A stretch of 64,000 nucleotides of DNA from Benincasa hispida. Lineage: Eukaryota; Streptophyta; Magnoliopsida; Cucurbitales; Cucurbitaceae. A program made the translations under genes and the position numbers. The stretch lies in the NCBI RefSeq assembly GCF_009727055.1, contig NC_052349.1, positions 36,299,109 through 36,363,108 of the forward strand, read 5' to 3'. Each line of letters begins with the position of its first letter. Position 1 is the first letter of the stretch. The notes below the pieces were generated by a model that searched no databases, was not told where the DNA came from, and saw only the letters and a program-made list of their open reading frames with translations. Positions 46,705 through 59,850 of the stretch are shown here, one piece after another.

Positions 46705-48529
46705 TGTTGGGTTTTATGTCCTAAAACTCGTGGTATGTAAACAATGGAGCTTATTCTGAAAATTCAATAAAGATGTTATTAAATAGATCTATTACTTGAA
46801 TAAAAATCCAATAAATCTTAAAGTCCCTTGACTATTGGATGAGTACTTGAACTTTAGTGGAGACATAAAGGTGGATCAGGTTCGAGTAAATACTCAAAAT
46901 GATCTATAGTACATGGATAAGGTTGGGTACCTTATTCTGGTAACACTATTGGATAAGACCTACTGTGTAGTTGTTACAAGGAGTTGTAAAGTGCTACAAA
47001 CGAAGTGATCCTAATTCGTTCATGTTGGACATGAGGAGTGGGGGTGTCCTTGTACAAAAAAGTTTGTACAAAATCGGACCACGAAATGAATCACTCTTAC
47101 TTTATAACATTGTTTACTATTTAAGACTAACTATTTCAAAGCGATGACCTAGGTAACTTGACTTTAATCCTGAGCTAACTATGAACTCCTATTTATTCGG
47201 GATTGCCCTTAGATTTGCATAGGTGAGGGTAGACTCAACAACGTCGGCTCAATATGACTACTATTTCAGGGGTAAGACTGGATAGATAGCTGGGGACATA
47301 GGGTGCAAGAGGGAAGTCACTCCTACCCGCTTTAGGGATAGTAAAGAGGTTGTTCCCTTAAGTACTGATTCTGGAGCTTGAACAAGGGATCCCTCCTTCT
47401 CATTTGGCATGAGAGGGATTCAATTTTTTTATTGAATCACAAAACTATTGTTCATTAGGAGATCAGTGGGGACTTAAGGAACAATAGATAATTTTAGGGG
47501 TAAAACAGAGATTTGACCCAATCGTTATTGCGACCTGTGAAGGGTTAACTTACTAATCATGGTTATATCGAGTAGACATAATATATCTACAGTGAGGGGA
47601 GTTCAACTATGAGCTTTAATGGAGTGACCCATTAGTTAACTAATGGGGGTTAGATCGGTCTAATGAGTTTAGCCGATTAATCTCGGATCATTGGAGCCCA
47701 TGATATGTAGGTCCATGAGGTCCCCTACTAGCTCGAAAATAGAATAACTCTAGAGTAGCGTGATAAGTTAATTTGAAACGTTTAAATTAGAATCAAACGG
47801 AATTGAAGAAAATATATTTAAATATGATTGAAATATATGAAGATGAATTTGTGTAAAAATTAATTTAATATTATATATTAAATTAATAGAATTATTTAAA
47901 TTGTTTAAATAATTATTTAGTAATTTTATTAGAAAATTAATTTATGAAATTAATTTGTAAAATTAATAAATTTTGATTTTAGAAATAAAATATGATTTTA
48001 AAATCAAAATAGATTTTGGAAATTGAAAATTACATAATTGAAAATGGGTTTTTCATCTTCAAAGTAACTTACAAGGAACCAACCTTCTCCTTTGGTTTAC
48101 TCCAAGCATGAGCTGCATCCCATGCAGCACATCTCTTTGCATGATAGTCTGCAATATATTGAAGAGATTGGAGTGAAGAATGAGTGGTGAACCAACTGAA
48201 TTTTTGCTGAAAAATTCGGAGGAAGAAGGTGTTCTTCAATAGGTTCTGTTCAGTGAGCTTTCTCCATATTCCCTTTGATTTCAGCTTATTTTGAGTCCCA
48301 TAACTCAATCTAGAACACCAAGAGGATAGTGGAGAAGATCTTGTGGTGGTCTACACAAGGATTCAGAGGATTTTGCAACTGAAAATGGAGATTTTGTTGG
48401 TTCGGCCAAGGTATGTTCATGAAACCCATTATACTGTATTTTTAGCATGTTTGTTTTCAACCAAAATTAATGAATTAGAATGCTTATGGATCATGTTCCC
48501 TTTCGTTGCGTGCTGGTGTAGATCCAACA
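46705..48529 (+). mobile_element. Solo copia LTR (1.83 kb) with CTTTT target duplication
   Basis: It begins TGTTGGGTTTTATGTCCT and ends GTGTAGATCCAACA. CTTTT flanks it exactly at 46700-46704 and 48530-48534. It is the same family as 41577-43443. It is nested inside the gypsy derivative, whose leader continues on both sides. Confidence 0.92.
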
Positions 48530-48534
48530 CTTTT

Positions 48535-49460
48535 CTTGTTATCTTGTACACATTATCCTTTGAAATTCTCTTTTGTCCGCTTGCCTACCTTTGCGTTGAT
48601 AATTTAGCATCCATGATGATATTTATAATTCACTACATCTGCTAACTAGACATCGCAAGGCTCACCTCGCTTTTAATAGCTTCTTCAAGGTTTGATAGTC
48701 TAAGTTTTGTTATGTGTAAACCTCTGCTCAAACATTTATAACCACATTCTTGATGAGTTTGCCTTTAGCTTTTTGGCGAGAGCGCTGCTGCTATCTAAGT
48801 TTAGGGGTGGCAGTGGTCCCGGAAAATGCGTTCATCACATTGCGATGCTCTTTAAAAAAAAAAAAAAAAAGTTAGGTAATAATAACTCCACTGTTAGCGC
48901 AAGGGGAAACTCAGGCTGATAAGAGTTAAGTTGTGAAATCTACTTACCCATAGTTGGATACTTCGCATGACACCCATGCAGGTAAGCCAAAACGGAAGTA
49001 AGTGGCCAAGATCAACGCATAAGAGCAACTCCTCTGTCTGGTGCAAATTTAAGCCAAGGCAAGAGTTGAGTTGAATATGGCACGCAACCAAAGTTGGTTG
49101 TCCACATGACACCTGTGGGGGCAAGCCAAAACAAAGAGCACCAGGTTCAACGCCGCATTCTAATAATAAATCACAAGGCTTTGAATTGTCTTAAACAGAC
49201 ACATTGTTAAAAGCTAAAAGCAAAGTTGCGGGGCATGAGTAAACAGTTTTTTAGTAGAGGTTTGTCGGATTTAATCTTAAAAAAAGATCTTTTTGAAGAA
49301 GTAAGCCAAAGTTGAGAAGAGCATTGCTGCCAAGGTTAGAGGTATGAGTAAATTATATTCTGAGAGGCTGGTCATCGCAAAGGAAAGCCAGAGGGTGAAT
49401 TATGAATTTCCTAAGTATAAAGCATACTTGAGGACAAGCATGATTCTAAGTTTGGGGGTA
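48535..49460 (+). mobile_element. Gypsy derivative, internal region and polypurine tract
   Basis: Noncoding sequence resumes after the solo LTR and ends aagtttgggggta before the LTR start at 49461. No gag or pol motif is found in either internal part, so this looks like a LARD-type non-autonomous element. Confidence 0.6.
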
Positions 49461-50990
49461 TGATGACGGACAGAAATGTACGTTATTATAGGCATTTTAT
49501 TTAGAATTGTGAGGGCTGTTAAGTAGAATATGCAGTGATTATACTAAGAATTCACGAGAAAAGTGAGCTTGCGTGGATCAGCATTGAAAATCTTGGCTAA
49601 CCCATTATTATATGTTATTTTGCGTCCAAATGTCTATTTTTATAGCTATCGCAGGAATCGGTCGCATGCAGTGATTCCCACCATCGCAAAAGGTGATTGC
49701 ATATGTTTGATGCATGGATGTTGCAGCCATTAACCACATGCGTCCATCGCATAGAGGTTGCGGCTACAGAGAAATAACCATAATAGAGGGATGAACGCAA
49801 GGATGGTGGAATGGGATGGTACTTCGGAAACCAAGCATGAATGCATACCTCGAGAGTATCAAAAGATGATGTTGACATTTCACCTACCACGCCGTTAGTA
49901 GCAGAGATTCAGAGCAGGTCCATCACGGCCGTTAGCCGCAGAAATTCAAAGAAGGACCATTAATGCTGTCGGCGATCGAGCTCTATAAATAGAAGCCAGA
50001 GCCCAACTTCAAATCATCCGAGCTTCTGCCTTAGGCAGATCCTTGTGATCTAGATGAAAGCGTGAGAAGACATTCTCTGAAATTTTTTCATTCTTCCAAC
50101 CATTCCGAGTGACGACCGGAGCTTCGTCAGATAGATCTCGAGAGATACTACTCCATCGCCCATCCATGGCACCCCGGCAGCCTTGACACACATCCGATGG
50201 AAGCAAGACATTGCCTACATCTGGCCCTCCATCTCTCTTCTATCTCTGTATTGTATTACATTTTAGCTCAACACATTAATACATTTTGTGATCAATGCAT
50301 TTCTCTATTTCCTTCGATTTCATCTTCATTTACCTCTACTTTATTATCTTTATTTTCATTGCAACGACTAAGTAAGATTGTTAGAGTATTACATACTTAA
50401 TCATGCGGCATAAACATATAAAGCATGTAGCAAACCACCGAGAGGTGTGCGTTGCACGAGTGTTGTGAGAAAATCCCCTTTGCTTAATGTGAGGCTGTAG
50501 CAATGCTTGTCTATGAGCGGCCGCAATGCTTGTCTATGAGCAGAATCAGCAGCGACTAACTGTCCGAGAGGATAAGTAGTTGAACTCACTAAGCGAAGTA
50601 AGCAGTGTTCCTAGGTATAGGAATAATCTTATGTCAACCATGCTTTATGTGATTACATTGTCTTATGAGTGCATCATTCATCATTTGGGCATACTTGAGA
50701 GAGTAGTCTAAAAACCAAATCTAGGCTTGGCAGAGTCAGATTGGATCGCATAAGCAAGAATAGAGGCTTAGGAATAAGTTCTGTTTGCTATTACACAACA
50801 CATGCATTCTATAGATAGGATATGATAGTATGCGGTCACATCGCATGCGTCCAGAAGTAGGATACGGTGGTACGTGGTCACCTTGTTTATGTGTGGGAGC
50901 ACGTGAGCAAGAATAGAGACTTAGACATAAGTTCTATCGACACTATCGCATATGCATTGCATACATTTTAGTCTGAGATGGAGGATATGA
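49461..50990 (+). repeat. 3' LTR of the gypsy derivative
   Basis: It begins TGATGACGGACAG. A TATA box, TATAAATA at 49984-49991, lies about 520 bp in and a transcribed region follows. The LTR end was not recognised and the right border is approximate. The ORFs here (for example 49615-49890 minus) have no protein features. Confidence 0.6.
49984..49991 (+). promoter_or_regulatory. LTR TATA box
   Basis: TATAAATA in a locally GC-richer context, positioned as expected for the U3/R boundary of a gypsy LTR. Confidence 0.55.
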
Positions 50991-51149
50991 AAGTTATGCT
51001 CTTACAGCTCATGAAAGATAAATCGAACTAGGTATGAGCTCTTCGACTTTCGTAGTAAACTAATTAGAAGATTGTGTATGTTGTTATTTTGCAGTTATGG
51101 TAACAACATAAATGTATGGTAATGTAAAGTATAGTTAATGTTCTGAAGT

Positions 51150-51780
51150 TGAGTTTGAATTTCATTTTATGCTAAATTAGATGATTGTATATGTTATTAT
51201 CCTGTATTTATGGTAACAACACAAACGTATAGATATGTGTTTCAGTTGGTTTGTATATTACTATTTAGAATTATTTTATTTTATNNNNNNNNNNAGTTAG
51301 TTTGTTTAAGTAAATATAGAAATGTCTTGGTTTGTTTCAATTGTTATGAGTTGATTGGTTTTAAATTGGGTTTAAGTACAAATATGTTTAAGTTTAAGTT
51401 GGTTTGTTTAAGCAAATGTTATGTGTTGGTTTGTTTCAATTCTTAATTATGTTGGTTTGTATATTGGGATTAAGAATAATTTGGGAGGAGGGGGGAGGTA
51501 AGTTGGTCTGTTTAAGTAAATATAGATATGTCTTGGTTTGTTTCAATTGTTATGAGTTTGTTGGTTTTAAGTTGGATTTAAGTACAAATATGTTTAAGTT
51601 TAATTTGGTTTGTTTACTTAAATATAGATATAAGTTTAAATAAATGTTATGTGGCGGTTTGTTTCAATTTTTAATTATGTTGGTTTGTATATTGGGATTA
51701 AGAATAATTTGGGGGGAGGTAAGTTGGTTTGTTTAAGTAAATATAGATATGTCTTGGTTTGAGATTGAAATATGTATATC
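51150..51780 (+). repeat. Tandem repeat of about 205-220 bp (2.5 copies or more)
   Basis: Units start agttggtttgtttaagtaaa at about 51295, 51501 and 51721. Each contains tgtcttggtttgtttcaatt and ends gggattaagaataatttgg. A partial copy precedes the assembly gap, so the true copy number is unknown. Confidence 0.85.
51285..51294. other. Assembly gap (10 N)
   Basis: Ten N bases inside the tandem repeat, which suggests the array was collapsed or unresolved in assembly. Confidence 0.99.
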
Positions 51781-52394
51781 TATATTTAAGTACAAGTATG
51801 TTTAAGTTTAAGCTATGATTAAATTTAAGTTGGGTTTTAAGTCCTATATTGAGTTTGAGATTGAAATATTCAAGTTTGAGTTGGTTTATTTCAATTCATT
51901 AATGTTCTTAGTTGAGTTTTAAATTCTATATTCATTTTGAGATTGGTATATAGTATATTGAGCACTAAACTTATTTAAATTTATATTTTGTAGGTATCTA
52001 GAGATTTTTGTTGAAGATGCATCTCCCGGCAAGTGTATTTAGGTTGAGATGTTAATGTTATTTTGGATTTAGGAATTGTGGATTAAGGTTATAGATGCAT
52101 CTTCCACTATGTACTTTGTTATCATGTAATTTTTTTTGGATTAATAAATTGTGGATGTTATGGTTTGGATTAAGGAATTGTGGATGTAATAGAAACTCTT
52201 GGATTAAGATTGTTGATTCAAATGTGTTTTCTATATACTATTTACTATCTATTATAGACATTTACTTGATTTTGACAATCTTATTTTAGTTTGATTGATA
52301 TTTGTAAGATTCAAACATGTATGACATTTGGAAAAAAAATAGATCTAAAAAAAGAAAATAAATAAACAGATTTAAATAAGTATGATATTTGGTT
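51781..52394. other. AT-rich sequence with loose repeats, no gene
   Basis: The words aggaattgtggat and gatgcatct recur around 52015-52190. This is probably the 3' noncoding part of the CACTA element ending at 52932. Confidence 0.4.
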
Positions 52395-52932
52395 AAATAT
52401 ATAATCTCGATGCTAAAAGATATATCTCGATAGTACATGGGGTCAGACAAAGAAATCCCGAAGGTGACTAGTAACCGTCGAGATTTTAAGGTATCCCGAC
52501 GGTGGCTAGATACTGTCGGGGTAAAGGACCATAGTCTGACGATTCTCCAACCATCGGACAATATTTATATCTCGACAGTCCCTAGTCATTGTCGGGCGAA
52601 AGTAAAATGTCCGACAGCACCCGCATCGTCGAGATATTTTAACTCATCCCGACGACTCTTAGACCGTCGGGATAATCTTTAAATCCCGACGGTTGATCGT
52701 CGAGGGTTATCCCTTTTTCTCGATGGTTTTCTTTAGGGTCGGGGAAAAAGCTCTATCCTTATCTATCGAGATAATTCTTTTCCCCTACGACAGGGCTTCT
52801 GCACTGTCGAGAAAGGTTTCCCCGACGGTCTTGCTGACGACTTCCCCACCATCAAAAAAAGGTTTTCCCGACGGTCTTTTCAGCTTATGCCGATGGCCTT
52901 CAACGTCAGGATAGACCCAAATTCTTCTAGTG
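52395..52932 (+). mobile_element. CACTA 3' subterminal repeats and terminus
   Basis: The word cccgacggt/accgtcggga and variants recur in both orientations more than ten times. The block ends ATTCTTCTAGTG, a CACTA 3' terminus. The subterminal motif differs from that at 13380-13750, so these are different CACTA families. Confidence 0.75.
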
Positions 52933-54635
52933 TCAGACCCTATCAAACAGAACCTAAGTGCGGAAGCGACAACGTGTCCAAATGGTCGGTTCATGGATCC
53001 CTCTTGTCATTTTTCGGTCTATCTTTACCTTTACCTGAAAGAAAAACATGGAAGGAAAAGGATGAGTATATACATATACCCAATAAGTGACCCATTACTA
53101 AGCCTTCTTGGTGAACTGTTAGCCTTCACATTGGGACTCAAGTGCACAATAGCATCATAGGCATAGGCATAGGCATAAGCATAAGGGGCGAACCCGAAGG
53201 CACACTTTCATAAGTAGTGACCCTAGAGGGCACAATCATAAACATAAGTGGTGAGCCCCAGGGAACACCGTACATAGGCATAAGGTGTGGGCCCGAAAGC
53301 TCACAACATGCTATGTGCATAGCCCGATAGAAGTGCTAACAGTCACTAATAGTCTCACATAAGCATAAGCATACAATCAAAGTCTTAAATCATACTTAGG
53401 TTTAATAACAGTTTCACAATTTATCCAACAATTGAACACTGCAGCAACACATATATCGAAATTCATGACATAAACGTAAGCTTCCAAAAAAATATTTCAA
53501 TTTTACCACAAGCATGTCAAAATACTTCAAGCCAACGTAGGAATCAATACTTAACACGTACTAGGGTTCGAGGACGAACCGGTAGTAAATCACTTACCTC
53601 AAATGAAACCAACGTAAGCAATTCAATTTCTCCTTTTAGCTTTGAGAGACCCTCAATCAACCATTACTACCTGAACCAAAAATCAATTGTATCTATTAGG
53701 CTTAAATCCATACTTAAAATTATCTTAAACTTTCTTAAATCATCTACCCCAAAATGTAATGTGACCTCCAAAAACCACCAAATGTCAATAATAGACCTAT
53801 TCTTATGTGACAATTAATTCCAATGATTAAAGACCAAAATTCAGCAACCAACATCATTACCAAGAGACTTCCAAGGACTACTACTTGCCAAAACTCATTT
53901 GAAGCAACCTCCAACTACTAGACAGCAAGCCTACGATCTCCACAACTCAAATCTAACGACATAACACCAAGGGTTAGGTTGGAAATTTATTGGACAACAA
54001 TGAAACAACTAGGGACAGACCTAAAATGTTCCAAATCTTACCCCAAACAGCAGAATCTGACAAAAATCAACCACGATTCGGCGACAGATGGGGCTATCTG
54101 CATCAGTTCGGTGAACGCACGTTTGGGCTAGCTGGTGGCACAGAGTGGATGACCGACTGGGGCACGACGAGGAAGTGGCGACGAACGCGGTCAATGGCTT
54201 CACCTCCGGCGTGTGTTTGATGACGCAACACAGAAGATGAGGGAGTGGGAGGCAGTCGCGCGCTGTTCTATTCTTCTTCCCTTTTTTCTTTCTTTCTTTT
54301 TTTAAACGCACTTAGATTGAGGCCCCCCATTTAATACCTATATAAATGTTTTCTTAAAACCCAAAACCCTAAATTATTTTATATAAATAAGTAAATACAC
54401 ACGCGCACACACACGTATACATACATATATATATACACACACACACACACACATTTTCTTATTCCAAAACAAAACTCAAACTACCAAATCTCATTTTAAC
54501 AAATCTTCTCCAAATAACAACAAAATTAAAACTGAACCAAACAAATCATTTAATTGCCTAAGCTTTAGCCTTGAAAAAAAAATCCAATAATTTTAGAAAA
54601 CTAATTTAAATTTACCTAGATCCTGGGATGTTGCA
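52931..54635 (-). repeat. Gypsy LTR (1.7 kb), inverted
   Basis: The plus strand runs from TGTCAGACCC to GGGATGTTGCA, read on the minus strand as an LTR starting TGCAACATCCC, close to the TGTAACACCCC type. It contains gcataggcataggcataagc-type repeats at 53155-53290 and a GC-richer block at 54010-54240. The left tip shares bases with the CACTA end, so one of the two borders may be off by a few bases. Confidence 0.6.
54395..54454. repeat. (AC)n/(TA)n compound microsatellite
   Basis: Runs of acacac, with gcgc and tatatata interruptions. Confidence 0.9.
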
Positions 54636-54637
54636 CC

Positions 54638-56681
54638 TGAAGGAAATTGAACACGAGGATTTCCATGAGCAGCGGAAAGATCATTCCAAATTACAATCGT
54701 ATATGAACTTTACAATTACAGTCATGAAAGAAACATACGGTTATGTATTAATTACAGAAATTACAGCATGATATACAAAATATCCAGGACAAACACTACA
54801 CACTTTTGCAGACTCATCGCCAAGCTCCTTGATCACAAACGCTCGATCATAGCAACACAACAACCACGAACGTTCGTCTAACATGACCACTACATTGCAC
54901 GAACACCGCGCACTCGAACTAAGCGATCTCTTTGGTCACGAACACTCCGAACAACACGAATGACCTCCATAGAACCTCGACAGTATCGAGTTGAGTATGA
55001 CACCACCAAGAAGGCTACCTTGGTATTCTTGGTGTGAGAATCCAGCAGGTGGGCTCTGTGTGGACTTGATTTGAGGCAGAAAAACAGAGGAAACACAATC
55101 GTGTAAACGATTGAGCAAGTAGGAGATGGCAGAACCTATCATATAGGTCGATGCCCAATCATTTAGGAAAAGCTAAGCGATCGTTTAGCTCATCGCTTAG
55201 TTGAGTGTTTGTCACCTACTAACACTCCACGATCGTTTACCTCATCCAAGCTGTCGCTTAGTAAATCCTATTTACTTGACAACTTCCGTGAGAATATTTT
55301 CGAGAGAGGAAATCTCAAATTCACAAAATCTCAAGCCTACTAAAATTAGGAAAACATTTTTCTTTTTTTATCTCACAGTTACCATGAAACCACCAATAAC
55401 CTCTCACTCAATTGATATTAGAGAAAAAGAGTTAATTATCCAATAATTAATATTATTATAAATATAAATGATAATTAACTTACATATTATATTTATAACA
55501 TATAGTTTTAATATTTCATCTCATGAAACATATAAACCATAAATCTTTTTCTATTCCATGGCACTTAATGTAAATCTCATTTACATTAATCCTCCACTAG
55601 ATGTATCTTATACATCATACCGATCATATCATATATAATCGAATTACCTCTTGTCAATTTGAACATTTCAAATCAACACTAAGAACTGATCCTCAACTGA
55701 ATCCATTGAGCTACCAATGGGACCTTATGGACCTATAGCTCGAAGCTCCAACGATACGTGAATAACTGTCAGGCACTCTACTAAAGATCGACAGTTAAAC
55801 TCTCCTTACCACTGATATATTATGTGTTCATCTTAACCAATCAGCAGTGCGACAACCTTCACAGATTGCTCGTAAGTACAGCTCGGCCAATAACTATTAT
55901 GCCCCTGTAGTTACATCTAACTTCTTAAGTACTACTGATCCCTCTAATGAACATGAATCATAGTCCTACTATGACTGAGTCCTCTCTTCCAAAGAGAAGT
56001 TGTGGCCACTATGTTCAAGCCCTGGAATCAGCCCTTAAGGGAACAATCTCTCTACTTATCCCTGCTTCAGGAAAGAAGTGAATTTCATCTTGTGTATTGA
56101 GTTCCCAGCTCCCAAATCAAACAAGTCCCCAAAAAGGTAGGCATGTTGAGTTGGAAATCTGGCCACTCTCACCCATACTAATCAAAGGACCACCCTCAAA
56201 AGCAAGAGTTCTCAAAACACTAAGGATTAAGGTCGTGTCACTTATGGTCGTTTAGGTGAGATGTAAGTCTTCAGTATCAACGACGTTATATACAGAGTCT
56301 AGTCATCTCATGGTCTGATCTTATACAAACTCTTTTTATAGGACACCCCCCACTCGCACGTCTCCACATGAACAGGATCTACCATCTGTAGTAGTTTACA
56401 ACACTTGCAAACCTCTACAAAACGGGTCGTATCCATAGTGTCACAAGGATCAAGTATCCTACCTTAATCTTTATACTACAAACCTATTTAGGTTATCACT
56501 TAAGGCATGATCCACTTGTATATCACATATACATGCTTAAGTCTACATAAGATAACCATGGAGGTTTGTTTATTGGATATGAGTAAATGCCAGAATGAAA
56601 TAACAGTTATTTTATTCATAAAACAATGTGTATAATTACAAACAACGAGACTCTGGGAGAATTAGGACATCAATCCCAACA
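54638..56681 (-). repeat. Copia LTR (2.04 kb), inverted, apparently solo
   Basis: The plus strand starts TGAAGGAAATTG and ends CATCAATCCCAACA, the same family layout as 9361-11511: shared cttgtcaatttgaacatttc, tccattgagctacca, and the array of gatcgtttag words at 55095-55260. No coding or polypurine tract adjoins. No clear target duplication is seen (gcacc against acact), so recombination between insertions may have formed it. Confidence 0.75.
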
Positions 56682-57610
56682 ACACTATCATTGATAGAAG
56701 CTACTACTGATAGCAGGTTATCGGTGATAGAAGCTAACAATGAAATCACATTATCGATTATAGAAGCTACCACCAATAGCACGTTATCGATGATAGAAGT
56801 TACCACTGATAACATGTTATCGGTGATAGAGAGCTATCACTGATTGCATAATATCAATGAGATCATTGATAGTATGATATCAGTGAGATCATTAATATCA
56901 TCTTATCAATGATGCTATCAGTAAAAGAAGCTATCACTGATAACCACAATATGAGTGATATTAGTGATATTGGTGATAGAAGTTAGGTGAAATCTATATA
57001 TCGAGTTTCTTTGAAAGTTCATAACTAGTTATAGAAGTCTATCATTGCTAGTATTAAGTGTTAATATTTCAAGGTTGATTCTAATTGATGAAAATCTATC
57101 GATGATAGTGACTGATAGCTGCTATCATTGATAGTCACGATAGAAGATTATTAGCGATAGTTACCATGTTAATCTTTCAAAGTTGACAATCATTTATGAA
57201 AGTCTATCATTGATAGCCACTGATAGCATTAATTATTAATATTTCAAGGTTGATTCCAATTGATGAAAGTGTATCAATGATAACCATTGATAACTAATAA
57301 CAAATTAAAAAGTAATATTTCAAGATTGTATTAATATTTCTCAAATTAAAAGCTACCATTGATAGCAACTATCAGTTATAGCAATTGATAGCAACTACAA
57401 GTGATAACAACTAATAGCAGCTATTAGTGGTTATTAGTGATAGCGTTCAATTTGAAAAAATCGGGAAGAAGCAAGCAAAGTGGTGGCCAGGCGTGAACTT
57501 TTTAGTCTCTTATCATTTTTTGTTCTATATATATATGTGCGTAATTATTTTATCTTTGTACTACATATTCTATTATTTTGAGCTTGAATTCTATTTATGC
57601 AACTAGCCCT
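56682..57610. repeat. Second ctatcaNtgatag repeat block
   Basis: Dozens of tatcaNtgata words occur, followed by the same ~130-bp tail as the first block (gcaaagtggtggccagg ... ttatgcaactagccc). Copies in this block are more often spaced by gaagctaccact. Confidence 0.7.
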
Positions 57611-59850
57611 TTGCTTAATACACATGTTATAAGAATTCTCAATTGGTCACTTCTAAAGTTATTTTTAGATAATTCATCTCTTAAAGCGTTTTTGAAAAAG
57701 AGATCAAATATATATATAAAAAGATAAGTTAACAAAATATCAAATTTAGACATAGTACTAATAGTGATAATTTTAAGTAATTAAATATTCTTATAGTATT
57801 ATTATTAATACTTTTAATTTTAAGTAATTAAATATTCTTATAGTATTATTATTAATAATTTTAAATAATTAAATATTCATTTGACATCAATATTTTACCG
57901 AAATTTTCATTGACATTTCTTAAACTAAGATCTCAACACTTTAAACCTTTAATCCTGACTTTACCACAATTCAGTCTTCGAGGGGAAAAAAATAAAAAAT
58001 AAAAAAACAAAAAAAATAAGAAGTTTAACACCATTCCCGAATTAAAATACCTATACATTCTGCTAAGCTTCTTTTTAAGTTTTTTTTAAAGAAGCATATT
58101 CTATTATTCTGTAAATTTAAAAGTCTAATCTCACACCCAACTTTTTTTTTTTTAATTAAAAATTTTAGTCTTTAAAAATCCAGATCGATAATTATTTGAT
58201 TTTTTGTTTATTGTTTTCTTTTTAACTAAGCTTATGACGAATATTTTCATTTATTGATTTTTTTTTTCTTTTTAAGAATGTTTGAAAAATCTAAGCTAAA
58301 TTTTAAAAATTGAAAAATATAGATTAATTTTCAAAAACTTGTTTCTATTTTATGAAATTTAACTGAAATTTCAAATCTTCCCTTCAAAACAATAAGTTCA
58401 TTATGAATAAATTGTTAAAAAGTTAGCATAATTTTCAAAAACAATAAAATCAAATGATTATAAAATAGGGTCTAAGCATCTATTACGTCGTTAAATTTTA
58501 CAACTGTCTAATATGATCGTAAGATTTTAATTTTATGTCTACAGTTTGAAATGAATCTTATGTTTATCAAATCTATAAACCTTTAGAAATGTCTAATAGG
58601 TATTTGATTTTTTTTATACCAAATAGATCTATTAACTTTCAATTCTATGTCTAAAGATATCCAATCTATTTGATATTTGTTAAATTTTAACAATGCATTA
58701 TATGTTGGGGGAAAATGATATATAAGAACTCAATACACTAGCAAAATGATTATACTTCAACTAGAAACAGTACATTTAATATATAATATTCAAACTCAAA
58801 TGTAAATCAAATGGAAGGCTTAGATAAGGAAATGACTAAAGACTTGAAAAACCTTAAAACTTTTAGAGATTCAAAATATAGTCGAGACATGTTTTTGATA
58901 AGTGGTGTCCTAAATACAATTATTCGCTATACATAGGCTGCAAGCAAACTAAAACGATCGTCTCAGCAGGATACAACGACAAGCTCTGTTAAAACTGCAA
59001 CCTTGGTAGAACTTTTAGGTACTTGCTCAACTCGGAAAAAAAAAAAAAAGAGAGAGAGAACTCCTCAATTTGGATTGAGATGCTATAAATGAAGAACTAA
59101 ACTGTTATTGGTTAGTAACTTAGTAACTCTCAAATCAAATAAATAAATAAATTGAAACATTTGTCAAATTTAACTCAATTGAGTTGTTAGTCGATCAAAA
59201 TTAAACATAACTCATTCAAATTGAAGAAACTACAAATTTAACTTTCATACATGTTAAATTTGTATATAAAACATCATTTTAATTTGAAGTTTCAATCTAA
59301 TTTAAAAAGTTTCTAACAATAAATTTAATTTATACAATTAAATTATTTTTACATTTCGAATATTCACCAAAATTTCACTTTCTTTCACTATATATATCCA
59401 GCATTAAATATAAAACTGAATAATCAGTTCTATTTGACACATAACTGAATATTTTTATCATTTATCAACTTTATTAGACAGATACACACTTGAAATATCT
59501 AAGTTGTATTTGACACAAAATTAATTATTTATTCAAATTTACAAACTTGTTAGATACCATTTGAAAAATCAAAACCACAGTAAATTGAAAAATCAGTGTT
59601 ATCTATTAGACAATTTTGAACTTTGTGTTTAATAATAGCATGGGTTTCTTTTAGACCAATGACTAATTAGAGATCACATGAGTAAAGTTCAAAAACCTAT
59701 AATATATTTTCTAATTTCTTTTTTTTGGGTGAAAATATAAAATCAGAAGGTTGAGAATTTATTATATAGTTCTCTTTTTAAATGACATATTAGAAAAGGC
59801 CCGAAAACGATAGCTAAATTTTTATGCCCGTTTAAATATTATTTTGATTT
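57611..59850. other. AT-rich intergenic sequence
   Basis: No gene is recognised. About 57770-57880 has three tandem copies of attaaatattcttatagtat. About 58180-58470 resembles a diverged copy of the AT-rich MITE at 59851. Confidence 0.45.

Noticed and set aside
49615..50206. Minus-strand frames in the gypsy derivative's LTR
   Set aside because: They lie within an LTR with a plus-strand TATA box and show no family motif.
52286..53160. Overlapping frames across the CACTA subterminal region
   Set aside because: They follow the cccgacggt repeats on both strands and have no protein similarity.
54021..54311. 96-codon frame in the inverted gypsy LTR
   Set aside because: It sits in the LTR's GC-richer block with a Lys/Arg low-complexity start from a T/C run, and both strands are open.
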